Positions 36,179 to 47,689 of a stretch of 64,000 nucleotides of DNA are shown here, one piece after another. The translations under genes and the position numbers were made by a program. Every line of letters begins with the position of its first letter. Position 1 is the stretch's first letter. The DNA comes from Balanoglossus misakiensis (taxonomy: Eukaryota; Hemichordata): NCBI GenBank assembly GCA_040954595.2, contig CM082587.2, positions 6,572,001 through 6,636,000 on the forward strand, read 5' to 3'. The notes beneath the pieces are model-generated. The model worked only from the letters and a program-made list of their open reading frames with translations, was not told the DNA's origin and ran no database searches.

Positions 36179-39100
36179 AACCACCATTAGTATCTCTCTC
36201 CCCCCCCCCCGCCATATGTAACACCATCTACATGTACTATATAAATATCTTATTTCTTAGAATTTCTTCCAATCAGGCGGCCTCTTCCTTTACAATTTGG
36301 ATGGAGTGCATCCAACCACATATCCTTGAGCTAAGCGGTTAAACAGCAGTATTTAATATACGTCTTTTTTATGTATTTCATTCGAAAGACGACGCGAAAT
36401 CGATTACACATTCTCTTGGCATTAATTTTGCATACATCTAATATTCTGTATTTTTCGGCTAGGTACTTCATAAAAAAGTGTATTCGTGTATTATTTTCAT
36501 CCCTCCAGGGTTGAATAAAAAGTAGCAATTAAAACATACATTGTCACAATGTACAGTGCAGGGTCATCCTCGTTATCCGTAGATCCATATAAATCCTCGG
36601 CAAATTTGATGTAGTTTACCATAACCATGCCATGACATAGAAACATAAAAGACTACAAAACACGCTTAGGTCTCGTACCACTTCACACACCTTGCGTGGA
36701 GTGGTCGTGGTTGTACAAAGCATAATAGTCAGTCATTATTTTTTTACAACGAAAGGCCAGAGGAAAACTTGTTTCGTTGGTTGTTTGGAGGAAACAGCTT
36801 TATTTTTCGTTCACATTTTAAACGAGTAAAACGAATAATTATATCTCAATCTACCCCTTTGGAGCGAACTGTGACATCATCGTGATGTCAGAGTAATGTT
36901 ATAACACGCATTCATGCAGTCAAAAATCTAGCTTCAGTCGTAGATGTAAAAAAATAGATATTCTCATCGGGGCCAAAGACAGACTCTCGGGATATGCGAA
37001 ACGAAGAAAATGAAATCGCTACCCTTTTCGTATGGCTGCTGTAAAATCCATACGAAAACACGGTTCGTATGGACAGCTATAGCCAGCATGGATGGAATCG
37101 CCACTCGCAGGGTTCGGGAGTTCAAGTGCGCGTCGATTCATCGAAGTGGTCGGGTTAGAGTCTTCTACTCTCTCTTCTCAGTCCCTTAACGAAGTGTGCC
37201 ATTTTACTACACCGTGGTATTTCAACGTCTGCCACAGTGTTACTCGTTTACTTTTTTCCCCCGCAGTCCTGCGGCGGTGAAACCCGATGTGCTCATCAAT
37301 TTTGCTGAACAACATACGTTGAATGCCGAGTAAGGTTATCACCGCGGGGCCCCTGGGAGATCTTTGTATCACTTTAACACATAACAATACAGATTGACGA
37401 GTCAGCTCGGCATTCTTCCCCTGAAATATTAAACACGGTCGGGTGATGACTATCGATATATCTTTATACCTCATTGAGCGTTATCTGATCCAAGTGATCA
37501 CCCGAACGCATGCATTGGGAACAGCCATATTGACTAAATATGTCCAGTCTTCCTGTTCTAATTAGCAGCTTGAAATTATTAATATTCGAAGTGGAATGTG
37601 TTGAAAAACTTGTACTGTCAGGTATCGCCATATTGGTACATGTTATTATGATGCATATGTGTTAAAATTCCATTTCGCCCGACCGTAATTAATCTGTCGA
37701 GTGGGCAGTAGAAGACGAACATTTACTGTATCAACGCGGTAGTCCAGCCCGGCCGTGCACTAGTACGCGTTTGTGGGTCACTTTCGCAATTATTAGCACC
37801 GGTCTATTGCCCTTCTGCTTAAACCGCGTGATAAGACGCAAGGCGATGAAGGCAAGCCCGGGTGATGTATTTAATTGGCTGATGCCGTTTGTCGTGTCAC
37901 TGAAATGAAAGTTGCGAGATCTTGAAGAAAACTGCTAATAAGCGGCAGTTGTGTAACACCCTGTAAAGAATCGACCCTCTGAGAGAGAGAGATTTCTGAC
38001 GACAGATTTTTAATTTGATGCCAATCACTCACGCATTCACCGATTATCTCAGCGCCCATCATAAGAGATTACGCGCGATAATTGACTAACTCTATTGACA
38101 TTTCATATTCATTAACTTCCTAATCTCCAATTTAATATTTGAAAGCCAAACTAATGTGTGTTTATGAATGTGATGACTTCCTTGGTGTGGGCTCGATGCA
38201 ACTTTAGCCATTGTTACGATGGAAACTTGAGATCTATCAAATCACAGAGTTTCGCGGGATGAACCCGCAAAAAAAGTGCCACCAAGACTTAGATGAGCAT
38301 AGGTAAATTATTCTATATACTTTGGTATCGGTACCCAAAATCAAAACTTTTTGTCCGACTTTTGTTCATACATAACGGTGAGGATGGCGGACAGGGCTGG
38401 ATTGGCTCAGATCTAGCCAATCAATGATTTTAAGTGGGTGGCACACGCGAAAAAAGAGCGCCACATGTTCTCCAGAACCTTCAAATACGCCAATTCAGCC
38501 ATATATGGGCGTCTGTAAATTGAAGGTGACCGTATACCTTTAAATAAGCGGAGACCTATGTCAAGATGGACGCGACAGCGAATAGTTGCTATTTTTGTTA
38601 TAAAAATTATCGAAGCAGTAAAATTAGTTTAATACTTCCACAAATTTATGGGATATTAATCAGATCGCAATAAAAAATGACAGGCGATAACGATAGAACC
38701 ATATTTTAACGATTATCTAAACATGGGTAGCAAAGCGGAATAGATAAAGAATACCCTGTGGATACGCAGGTCATGGGTGTGCTCAGGGTTTAAATCTATC
38801 AAAGAAATCGGACATTCCTTTGGACAGTGCTGATGTTATGTTTTGTAGGCAACACTCATTTGTATAGCCTATATGCACGATAAAACATCTGGTCACGAGA
38901 ACAATTACACGCCATCCCTTGGACCATATATGGACAAGGGGCAATCAGTGGTTACGGGGTGATGTGCAGCCAGGGTTAAATTTTTAGCTGTAAGAAAAGG
39001 ACGTTCCAGAAATCCCTCCATGTTCGTAGAATCCAGTCTTACTAACTTCTTTTACAACTCTCTTAAATCATCTAATTTGAGGTTATAAGTCGGAAAATTA

Positions 39101-39990
39101 TCTTCTTCCACTCCGTCTGATCTCCGTCCATGACAAAAAGTAATACGAATCCGGTAATTAATTTTACACTATCGCCCGTAACCAGAAAACATACCAGATT
39201 ACATGTGAATACAAAATGAAAACGGAAGACACGCATTTTAAATAAATGACGAGCTCACGAATGTGGCATTAAATGAAATTATTCAGAGACTTTATTCCCC
39301 TATTAATAACGTTCCCTTCGTACGCTTACTATTTCGGGAGAGAGATTCGTGTAGAATTGGTCTTATATTGGACCACTAAATTCCCAAGCTGCCGCGGGGA
39401 CTACATTATACTAGATTAGTTCAAAACTAGGATCTTAACAGCTATTCAGCTGAGATGTCGCTGACGCTCTCATTTTTCTCGGCTGTGATCACGTGACTTG
39501 TATGTGCAACGTGGTCGGCACCACATATCCGTGCGCGCGCACTGCACGGCTTCTCTTGGGTTGGGTACAGATCTCCGGAAAACGCATGACAAGTCAGAAA
39601 AATATATACATTGACAACCAGCAGTGTCGCTGACCTTCTGAGTACAGTATGTATATGTATACAGAACATGACAAAAGTACAGAAAATATTCATGAAAAGT
39701 AGAGTTGCTGAAAATGGCATATAAAATTGTAAGAGACATAGATATTTGAATTATATCTTGCCCATCTAATATGTCCAAGGATCGTGATTTCGAAGTTCAA
39801 ATGTACAGCATCTTGTTCCTTTGTGTTGTGTCGAGGGAACAGCCGAATGGATGGGGCTTTGCTGATGGAGTAGAGGTGTTGATGCTGACAAACACGGTTT
39901 CCGAAACCATAGACCCTGGATCAAAACAAAGTCTTCAACAGATAAACAATAGTCTGAAATTTGCTTCTGTGTGCGTAACAGTTTGAATAA
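36179..39990. other. no supported gene
   Basis: There is a poly-C tract at about 36201, then AT-rich sequence with chance frames. I see no splice-bounded coding exon on either strand. Confidence 0.4.
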
Positions 39991-40001
39991 TGATATGTAC
40001 A

Positions 40002-40007
40002 TTTATT
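40002..40007 (-). terminator. poly(A) signal of galaxin-like gene A
   Basis: AATAAA on the - strand, 47 bases after the stop codon at 40054-40056. Confidence 0.6.
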
Positions 40008-40053
40008 TTGTGTACTACCAGCCTTATAATGTTGCTTTGTCAATTCCCTGGGT

Positions 40054-40773
40054 TTAGCAGCTTGGGTTGAACCCAAATTTGCGTCTTACAACGCCGTTGC
40101 AGCACATGTCGAAGTTTGCGTCGTATCCCTGTGAACCGCAACAGGCCGGAGAGATTTTCCCGCCTCTACCGACAACACTCGTGCCACAGCACATGTCGAA
40201 GTTTGCGTCATAGCCTCTGGATCCACAGCAAGCAGGACTTATTTTGCCGCCTTTGCTGACAATGGAGCTGCCGCAGCACATACTGAAATTGGCGTCGTAG
40301 CCTTGGTTACCGCAGCAGGCTGGCGATATCTTGCCCCCTTTGCTCACGAGTGAGTTGCCGCAACACATGCTGAAGTGTGCGTCATATGAACCACATCCCT
40401 ACAGGAAGACAAATTATCACTTTTAACATACGTACTATACTGTTCATTTTATCCAACAACGTGTTCAGAAATCCTGATACAGAATATTTTGGTCATTCGT
40501 CCATTGTTTGTTTTAGCCACAGGACGATGAGTCACTCATTCGCATACAACCGGCCGCTTTGTATTTTCCCCTTCCTCTACAGTCACTCCACACCACCACG
40601 GGGTTTCAACTTACCACAGGGGCGGGGTTACCTCCTCCGCCAGAGGGCGGACTTCCTCCTGACGAACCACTGCGTCGGCGGCGGCGACGGCGACGCCAGG
40701 CGTCTGTACTGACGAAACTGTCCACCAAGACAAACAACAGAAGCAGCGCCACCAACGGCTTACTAGTATTCAT
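40054..40773 (-). CDS. galaxin-like secreted protein A with Arg8 run and four dicysteine repeats
   Basis: Coding exons are 40773-40615 (53 codons) and 40398-40054, joined in phase 0, for 167 residues. Residues 1-26 form a signal peptide (MNTSKPLVALLLLFVLVDSF). Eight arginines follow at 27-34, then a Ser/Gly/Pro linker (SGSSGGSPPSGGGG). Four units of about 29 residues come next, each of the type CCG-x3-YDA-x4-MCCG-x3-VSKGGKISPA; the last ends CCNGVVRRKFGFNPSC. The paired cysteines and Tyr-Asp are the galaxin signature. Galaxins are extracellular matrix proteins of coral skeleton, and a squid galaxin is linked to symbiosis and antimicrobial activity. The Arg run could be a convertase site or a binding patch (inference). 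A noncoding exon with a TATA promoter lies upstream. The ATG lies 13 bases after acceptor TTACAACAG. Confidence 0.88.
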
Positions 40774-40785
40774 AATGTTGCACTT

Positions 40786-41315
40786 TCTGTTGTAAAACCT
40801 ACGAGAAACATGATTAATTTTAGGACAAGTTTGGAACAGAATTGTAATCGCATCCATATCGTGATCAGTTTATGAGGAAAGTTTGTGAAAGGCACACGCC
40901 AGGCCAGTACTCCGCTTGGTAAACATATATATGGTAGTTTCTGAATGGGCAGAGAGGGTCAGGTTCTTCCCGCATACAGCTATCTTGGCATTTTGTTTTC
41001 TAGCTCTGGTCTGTGGAGTCGGGCTCAGAGGCAAGCGAGCACTCTGCAAATTTGACTATATTGATGTGAGTCTGGCTATTAAAGTTTTTGTTGGGGAGAT
41101 TCTACCAATTATGATGTATGGTAGCGATTATCGTACGACAATATGAATGACTTGAGGTTTTTTTTTACCCATGAACCCGTATGTGCGTGAACGTTTGCCG
41201 CTTTATAAAAAAGTTACGGTTTGTAAGTGCCGTGATTACAGATATACGACGACAGATAACGTAAACTTAAACTTACCTGTGAGACAGTCTCCTTCAACCA
41301 ATGGTAAAGCAAAGT
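40786..41315 (-). other. noncoding exon 1 and intron 1 of galaxin-like gene A
   Basis: A TATA box at 41341-41347 should start transcription near 41315. The untranslated exon ends at 41277 with a strong donor (CTCACAG followed by GTAAGT). The intron of about 490 bp ends at the acceptor next to 40786. Gene B has the same arrangement. Confidence 0.6.
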
Positions 41316-41336
41316 GAATAAACCCTCCTGAAGACG

Positions 41337-41352
41337 ACCCTTTTATAGGCGC
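41337..41352 (-). promoter_or_regulatory. TATA promoter of galaxin-like gene A
   Basis: The - strand reads GCGCCTATAAAAGGGTCG. The core GCGC-n-TATAAAAGGGTCG recurs at gene B, so the promoter was duplicated with the gene and has been kept. Confidence 0.75.
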
Positions 41353-41766
41353 AAAACGATGCTGGCTATTAAACGTCCCCTTTAACTCGAATTGTGTACG
41401 ACACGGGTTCGTGGAAAGGCGGAACCGGGGCGGGTCATTCACGAACATCCGATGTAAACATTTATTGAACTCAAGGACATACAGCAAAACCATTCGATTT
41501 CTGGGTCACCCCCCCCCCCCAAACGACGCGCGCTTTTAATAACCTGAACCCTAAAGAACGATTCCGTCCCGTTTGACAAGACAGAGTGACCGGTTCATCA
41601 GCGAATTCTTGTTGATGGTGCGTTACAAAAATCGACATCTCAGATAATTTCCCCGAAATGCCTTCGCCACCCCTTATAAACATAATGGTTCTTTCCTAAC
41701 ACTTGACGGTGCATCAGAATGTTTTGGTATCACGTTTAGTTAACAGTACAAGTAAGGTTAGTACAA

Positions 41767-41788
41767 GTACAAGTAGGCCTACTTGTAC
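41767..41788. repeat. perfect 22-bp palindrome centred on TAGGCCTA
   Basis: Arms GTACAAGTAGG and CCTACTTGTAC meet at the GG/CC centre with no mismatch and no spacer. It lies between the promoter of gene A and the 3' end of gene B. Preceding GTACAAGTA copies extend the left arm as short direct repeats. Confidence 0.8.
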
Positions 41789-42046
41789 ATTATGTTCTTG
41801 AACCATAGACCCCGGAGTATTTTTCCAGGGTCTGTGCTTGAACTTGTGACTTTTCAAGCCCTGTTACTTCACTCCTACAGTCCATGCGCGCGCACAGGTC
41901 GTTCCCCTTTGTCCAAAAGTTTTTGGCCGGGGAATGACCTCATAGTTGAAAAACAAAGTCAGCTTTGGAAGAGAACGCAGTACATCACCACACATCGTAT
42001 ATATATAATAACGGAGACATCAGAAATGACATTTCGAAGACCCACG

Positions 42047-42052
42047 TTTATT
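42047..42052 (-). terminator. poly(A) signal of galaxin-like gene B
   Basis: AATAAA on the - strand, about 125 bases after the stop codon at 42177-42179. Confidence 0.5.
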
Positions 42053-42176
42053 ATAGAAAGAAGAACACACATCAAAGTGATCATTATGATTTCAAATTCG
42101 CACACGTAACACAGACATAAATTTTGCCAAATCTTGGCCGTTGTTTGAGCTTTTTCTACAATCTTAAAGTTAGCTT

Positions 42177-43149
42177 TTAGCAGGTTGTGTGACTCCCAAC
42201 TCGGCGTCGAACAACTCCGTTACAACAGATGTTGACGCGGGCATCGTAGCCTACACTGCCGCAGCACGCCGGAGATATTTTCCCGCCTTTGCCGACGACG
42301 TTTGTACCACAGCACATACTTATACTTCCGTCATAGCCTGTAGACCCACAGCAAGCAGGACTTATTTTGCCGCCTGTACTGACAATGGAGCTGCCGCAGC
42401 ACATGCTGGTATGGGCATCGTATCCCCGTGAACCGCAACAGGCCGGGGAAATCTTTCCGCCTTTTCCGACGACATTGGTGCCACAGCAAATGTTGATATG
42501 GGCGTCGTAGCCTTGGTTACCACAACAGGCTGGCGATATCTTGCCTCCTTTGCTAACGAGCACGTTAACACAACACATGTATAAACGTGCGTCATATGAA
42601 CCGCATCCCTAAAGACGGAAACGAAACGCAATTACTCAGAAACTGTAAATACCGGTATGTCGTTTCAATGGCTTTGGCCTCCACAAACCAACCACCAGGT
42701 AAAATCTAAACATTATGTGTAATCTTGACCATGCATGATCCCATGATTCATGTGTATATTCGGATTTCTGTTATTCTACCAGAAATGTTATAGCACCATC
42801 ACGATACGAGTCTCCTGAACATTTACTGAGGTTGTTAGAGATCGGTTAATTAATGTGTTTTGGGTGGTTTCAACATTTATCATATGCCATCATCATATAT
42901 TAACTTGTGATGAGACCTAGTCATTTTTTCTTGGCGTGCAGAATTTTTAGGACGCGTCTATCTTTTAAGTTGAAGGCAGATGTTACTCACAACAGAAGGC
43001 GAGTTGCCACCGCCGCCAGATTGCGGGCTTCCCCCTGATGAACTAGTATCGCGCCTTCGACGTCGGCGACGGCCCCACCAGGCGTCAGTACCGACGAAAC
43101 TGTCCACGATGATAAACACCAGCAGTAGCACTACCAACTTCTTATTCAT
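42177..43149 (-). CDS. galaxin-like secreted protein B with Arg7 run and five dicysteine repeats
   Basis: Coding exons are 43149-42991 (53 codons, the same length as in gene A) and 42608-42177, joined in phase 0, for 196 residues. The signal peptide starts MNKKLVVLLLVFIIVDSF. It is followed by AWWG, seven arginines (27-33), a Ser/Gly linker, and five galaxin units of 29 residues with the linker GGKISPACCG. One more unit than gene A suggests repeat gain by unequal exchange. The last units of A and B both carry CCNGVVRR, so the terminal unit is orthologous between copies. The ATG lies 15 bases after acceptor TTTTGACAG. Role as for gene A: secreted cysteine-rich matrix or defence protein, inferred from the family. 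Confidence 0.88.
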
Positions 43150-43163
43150 CTTTTCTTCAAATC

Positions 43164-43645
43164 GCTGTCAAAAGTATGAATGAACAATTCGAAAGTCAAT
43201 ATCATCAGGGACGTCATAGTGTGAACGATATAACAGTATGAGTACTATTACTAGTACCATGTATGTCCATCGACCTTCAATCTGAGCTTTGGACTTATTA
43301 ATAAACATGAAACATTTTACAATACCGCTGAAAAATGTCATTTGTACCAGAAATATATTTAAGTCAAACTTGTAAAGAACCACAGTGCGGTCCCAAGTTT
43401 TGATCTTTATGCGTTATTATGGTAGGTAAACACCAAACAAATCATGATAATATGACAAATGTACATGTACATGTATTCATAATATTTAGCAGAAGGCTGA
43501 CTGTGCAATTACATTTTGTATAAGCAAAACGATTAATGCCTGCCACTTTTTGAGAGATGGTATTGAGTACGAAAACCAGCTATGGGGACCGGACTTACCT
43601 CGTGACAATCTCACCAGTAGACAAAATAGGCCTATCTCCTGCAAT
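43164..43645 (-). other. noncoding exon 1 and intron 1 of galaxin-like gene B
   Basis: The TATA box at 43671-43677 predicts a start near 43645. The untranslated exon ends at 43599 (GTCACGAG followed by GTAAGT), and the intron of about 434 bp ends at the acceptor next to 43164, mirroring gene A. Confidence 0.6.
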
Positions 43646-43666
43646 GAAAGAAGTCGGCGTCGACCG

Positions 43667-43682
43667 ACCCTTTTATATGCGC
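43667..43682 (-). promoter_or_regulatory. TATA promoter of galaxin-like gene B
   Basis: The - strand reads GCGCATATAAAAGGGTCG, one base different from gene A over 18 bases. It faces away from the DNTTIP2 gene, whose start codon is about 620 bp to the right, so the intergenic segment is a divergent promoter region. Confidence 0.75.
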
Positions 43683-44302
43683 CCAAAAATTAAACTGAAG
43701 GTAAATTATACCAATAGATGCGGCAGAATGACGTAGGATTTTCCGACCGTGCTTCGTTGTCCCTTGGAATTGACGAACTGGGTTTTCCCCTTTCACTTTC
43801 CCCTGGAAAGCAAAGGTCTCCACAAACCTCTCTGACGTAACCCACTGTCCATATTTGGCGCGACCTGATCAAAAAAGCACTATGAAACGGCAGGTTTGAA
43901 CCCCCTTCTCGTTGTCCTTATTTGGTGTCTGGAAGTCATTGACATTTTTTATCTTTGTCCATGTAACAAAAGGGGTCGCATGACAGGTAGTCCATTATTA
44001 TAAGCCGTCTATACAAAAGATCCTGTACAGGTCCGGGATCCGGGTTTCTATCGGTCCGTAAAGAGGTATTTTATGTCGTAAGCAGGTAGAACACGAGCTG
44101 TTGTTGGAGGGCTAATATAGCAGGAAATGGTGGGTAATATATGCTGGGTGTTTGGTCAACATATCGTCTGTTTTTGTTAGTGAAATCAGACGCAGATTCA
44201 AAGAGAAATTCATTTTGTGTCTGGTCTGTGTCTGAAATTCGGACTTCGTTGCTTCATTTCTAAACAGCGCACCCAACGCCGAAAACTGGTACAGTAAACA
44301 AA

Positions 44303-46478
44303 ATGGCGGCGTCCATGAGAACTCGTGCTCAAAGCGAAGCGGTTGGAGAATCGTCGTGTTTTGGGGGAAATGAAGCAAGCTGGAACGCCACTGACAGCGA
44401 AAGTGAATCGGGGAGTGACAGTGTCGATAGTGAGAGTGATTCTGATTTGGACAATTTGGTCGACATTGCTGCGAACGATTTATTGCAAAACACGAGGAGC
44501 CGCGCCAGCTCCAGTGGCAGTGGCGCTGCAAACGAAGTCGGAAGTAACGATGAGGCAGACAGCGATGAGGATGAAGTGAGTTTGCCGTTCGTGATTGACA
44601 ACAGACCGTCGGATCCCGGTGATGACCCCGTTGTGGAGTCCATCAAAGACATTGAAAGTACGACGGTTCCTGTTCATAGCAGTAGTACCCGACAAACACG
44701 GCATGACGAAAGGTAAAATCCGAAGTTGATCTGTATTTAAATCAAAGAATATTGTGAATCGTACTGCAAGGTGATATTCAAGTTATTCATATAGCTAACA
44801 CTGGGAAGCTCTTTACTTTTGACATCAACTAACTGCCGGATATTTGTCATTGTAGCATTGGTCTTTCGTCATCATTAGACCATGGCATGGATGTGAGTGA
44901 TATTTACATCAGCTTTGATGAAGATAAACCTAAAAACACCATGGAAACAATGCAGAAGATATTGCTAAACAGCAAAAAAGATGAAGTAAGTCCTTCTTTA
45001 CATAGTGGATTTTCTTTAAGTTTTTCACAGTAAAATCTACCAGAAACTAATTAATTTTAGTACCGTGAATAATTTTTTTACACAAATACACAAATTGAGT
45101 TATCACTCCTTATTCCTAAAAAAATGATGCTGATAACACTAACAGTGCTCCATATCTTATTGCATCCAGTGCTGTTCAAATTGGCAAGTGTGGACTAACG
45201 TGCCCCACAAAGAATGCTTTTGATCCACCTTATCCAAGAATATACTATCCACCATAAGAGTTAAGACCCTGTCACTAAATTTGTCCACTTAGTGCCTGCA
45301 TAACTATTTTCACGCATTTATTTATTAACAGCTCTTGAAGAAGAGTGTGGTGACTGCTGGCTTTGAAAAGAAAGATAGCGTTCCACCGTACAAGGAGTCC
45401 TTGAAACAACTCAGGAAACAGAGACAAGTAAGGAATATCAAATTTTGTAGTTATATAAAATAATACAAAGTGTACTTAAGTGACCAATTATGGTTACACG
45501 TACATACCACAAATTATGTTGAAGTGCAGTGAAACCTGTCACTACATACACCTTACTCTAATCAGCATACTAATCCGAGCTTTTATGGACCAGGATTTCA
45601 GGACAAAGGTTACAATCTGAGAAGGATGTTACCAATGAAGGACAATTTTTTTCTGTTCCGAAAGGTGTTGTCAATAGACAAGTTTCACTGCATACATGTG
45701 TGGAAATAACAGATGTTTGTTTTGATGTAATTTTTCACACAATTCAGAAAGAGAGAGAATCACACAAGGGTAAAAACTGGTATAACATGAAGGCTCCCGA
45801 GATGACGGAAGAGTTGAAGAATGACCTGAAAGTCATGCAGATGAGAGGAGCTTTGGACCCGAAAAGGTTCTACAAAAAGAACGACGTCAAGGGACTGCCA
45901 AAGTTTGTGCAGGTGAGTTGGCTACCTATGGCCTGAATGCATTATCAAGTTATCTGCTGCAAATCTAGCTTATGCCTTTGTCTTGTAATGTTGAATATCA
46001 GCATAATGTCGTAGCAATGCACAAATATGAAACATTGTGTTTTTGTTTCATTTTCCGAATAGGTTGGTACGGTTATCGAACATGCTGCAGACTTCTATCA
46101 CTCCAGAATTCCAAAGAAAGAGAGAAAGAAGACAATAGTGGACGAGCTATTGGCTGATGCAGAATTTAGAAGGTTTGTTTATTGGATTTCAAAAAACAAC
46201 AACATCAAAGTTGGAACGCCTGGTGTTGATCATATCTGAATATCTATACGGATAATACCTGCCATTTTTTAACCTTATATGAAGCCGTGTTAATGTATGA
46301 CCCAACATGATTGAAATTATAGCTGTATAAACCGTCTTGAATGTGTAAATCTTTGTAAATGTAATCCTTTTTCTTTGACAGATACAACAAAAGGAAATAT
46401 GTTGAGATTCAGGAAGCTGGCAAATTTAAAAGTGGGGCAAGAAAGCACATGAAAAGAATGAAAAGGAAAAAGAAATGA
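44303..46478 (+). CDS. dnttip2: Fcf2-domain pre-rRNA processing protein (DNTTIP2 / TdIF2 orthologue)
   Basis: Six coding exons (44303-44712, 44856-44985, 45332-45427, 45748-45912, 46063-46172, 46382-46478) give 335 residues in continuous frame with GT-AG junctions. The N-terminal third is acidic and Ser-rich (DSESESGSDSVDSESDSD). The C-terminal Fcf2 domain (about 222-325) is highly conserved, with NWYNMKAPEMTEELKNDL, DPKRFYKKND, ADFYHSRIPKKER and ELLADAEFRRYNKRKY, then a basic tail ending KRMKRKKK. Fcf2/DNTTIP2 acts in the nucleolus in early 18S rRNA maturation with the small-subunit processome; the human protein was also named for binding terminal transferase. This copy is much shorter than the human protein (over 700 residues) but longer than yeast Fcf2. 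The ATG sits in ACAAAATGGCGGC, a good Kozak context that also matches a YY1-type motif. Confidence 0.95.
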
Positions 46479-46523
46479 AGACTGTAATCAGAAAATGTTA
46501 TTTATCCATTTACAAGTTTATCA

Positions 46524-46529
46524 AATAAA
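46524..46529 (+). terminator. poly(A) signal of dnttip2
   Basis: AATAAA 46 bases after the stop codon at 46476-46478, followed by GT-rich sequence. Confidence 0.75.
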
Positions 46530-46827
46530 GTGAATGAATGCAAAGTTTTAACTCAGTGTGTGTATTTTGTGCGATTATTTTGGTGTATGTATATGATTGT
46601 GTGTGTGAATGTTGTAAGACCGTCTGAGATGTTTCATATTGACCCAAGTATAATGATTGAAATAATCTGTGAACTCTGTCTATGTAGCAAGATTACTGCA
46701 AGTGTTCGTGGGTAACCCATTTTGTATTTGGATGTATTTACACTCCCCAAATGTCGGTTGCAAATGTACTTGCCAGATTTCTTTCTGGGCTGACTAAAAG
46801 AGCGCCACCAACGACGAAATGTTGTAG

Positions 46828-46973
46828 GCCGCCATTTTTGTTTTGTTGAGAAGTAAGCACGTCTTGATACACTGAGCTGAGGCTACTTGTGTCTCACGTC
46901 GACTCGAGAGTGATAATTTTGAAGATCGGTTGAATATCGCGTAGCTTAAGCGGCAAAGGCAAGTTTGTAATAG
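46828..46973 (+). promoter_or_regulatory. candidate promoter and first exon of ubl5
   Basis: GCCGCCATTTTTG at 46828-46840 is a reverse YY1-type motif common at housekeeping promoters. A possible untranslated exon ends at AATAG followed by GTATGT (donor at about 46974). The coding exon of ubl5 begins after an acceptor at 47660, which fits a 5' UTR intron of about 0.7 kb. No TATA box is seen. Confidence 0.35.
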
Positions 46974-47084
46974 GTATGTAGACTTAGCAGAATCTAATTT
47001 CGTGTAATAACGAATGTTCGCAGTATCATACGCCATACGACGACCCAGTGACGCGTCGTATCAGAGATGTACACATGTTAGCTC

Positions 47085-47345
47085 TGCGTACCCTAGTCTA
47101 GTGATCTAGCCGTATTTTGTCCGCTTTGCTTCCAAAACTTTAGTTAGTTTTGGAAGCAAAGCATAGTCTAGATTACTAGACTATGTGTTCCCGGCCGTTA
47201 CACGGCTCCTTACCCATTACAAGGACCTTACAGCCTAGCTCATAGCTGTCTGCAGTACCCTAGTTCGAGGTTTCGCCTGAGATTGGCATTGAACCTCCCT
47301 CCCCTTGAAGGCTTCACACACACACTTTATACCTGGCGAAACCTC
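47085..47345. repeat. cluster of nested inverted repeats
   Basis: CTTTGCTTCCAAAACT (47124-47139) and its exact inverse (47146-47161) form a hairpin with a 6-base loop. AGTCTAG-ATTA-CTAGACT lies just after it, and GAGGTTTCGCC (47267-47277) pairs with GGCGAAACCTC (47335-47345). GTACCCTAGT occurs directly repeated before both hairpins. It probably marks a folded-back transposon remnant upstream of the ubl5 coding region. Confidence 0.65.
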
Positions 47346-47689
47346 AAGCTTCAGTATTGTCATGGCTTTGTAATCAACAAAACACGCCTGACTTCAAGTT
47401 CAGTTTGACAATTCAATACAAGAAGGCACATATCCCTTTCGCGACCATATATGCAAAGGACAAGGTTTGCAAATGTTACAAGTTCCTTGAAGTTGGTGCT
47501 ATCCGAATATGAATAGGATAATGAATGTGTCAGTTTCGAGCCAAGGCTCACAAAGGACACCATCAGATCAACAAATATTAGAACTGCCAGAGCGCATGAA
47601 CAATATGACGTGTCACACGATCTCACACTTTCCCTTTATATTCTTGACTCACTATCACAGAGGACTGCAGTGGGGCTGCAATCATCAAG

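Noticed and set aside
44112-44531. A 139-codon - strand frame overlapping the dnttip2 start
   Set aside because: It overlaps a securely identified exon on the opposite strand and has no domain or splice support of its own.
44329-44652. A 107-codon Ser-rich frame opposite dnttip2 exon 1
   Set aside because: Shadow of the acidic/Ser-rich exon on the other strand.
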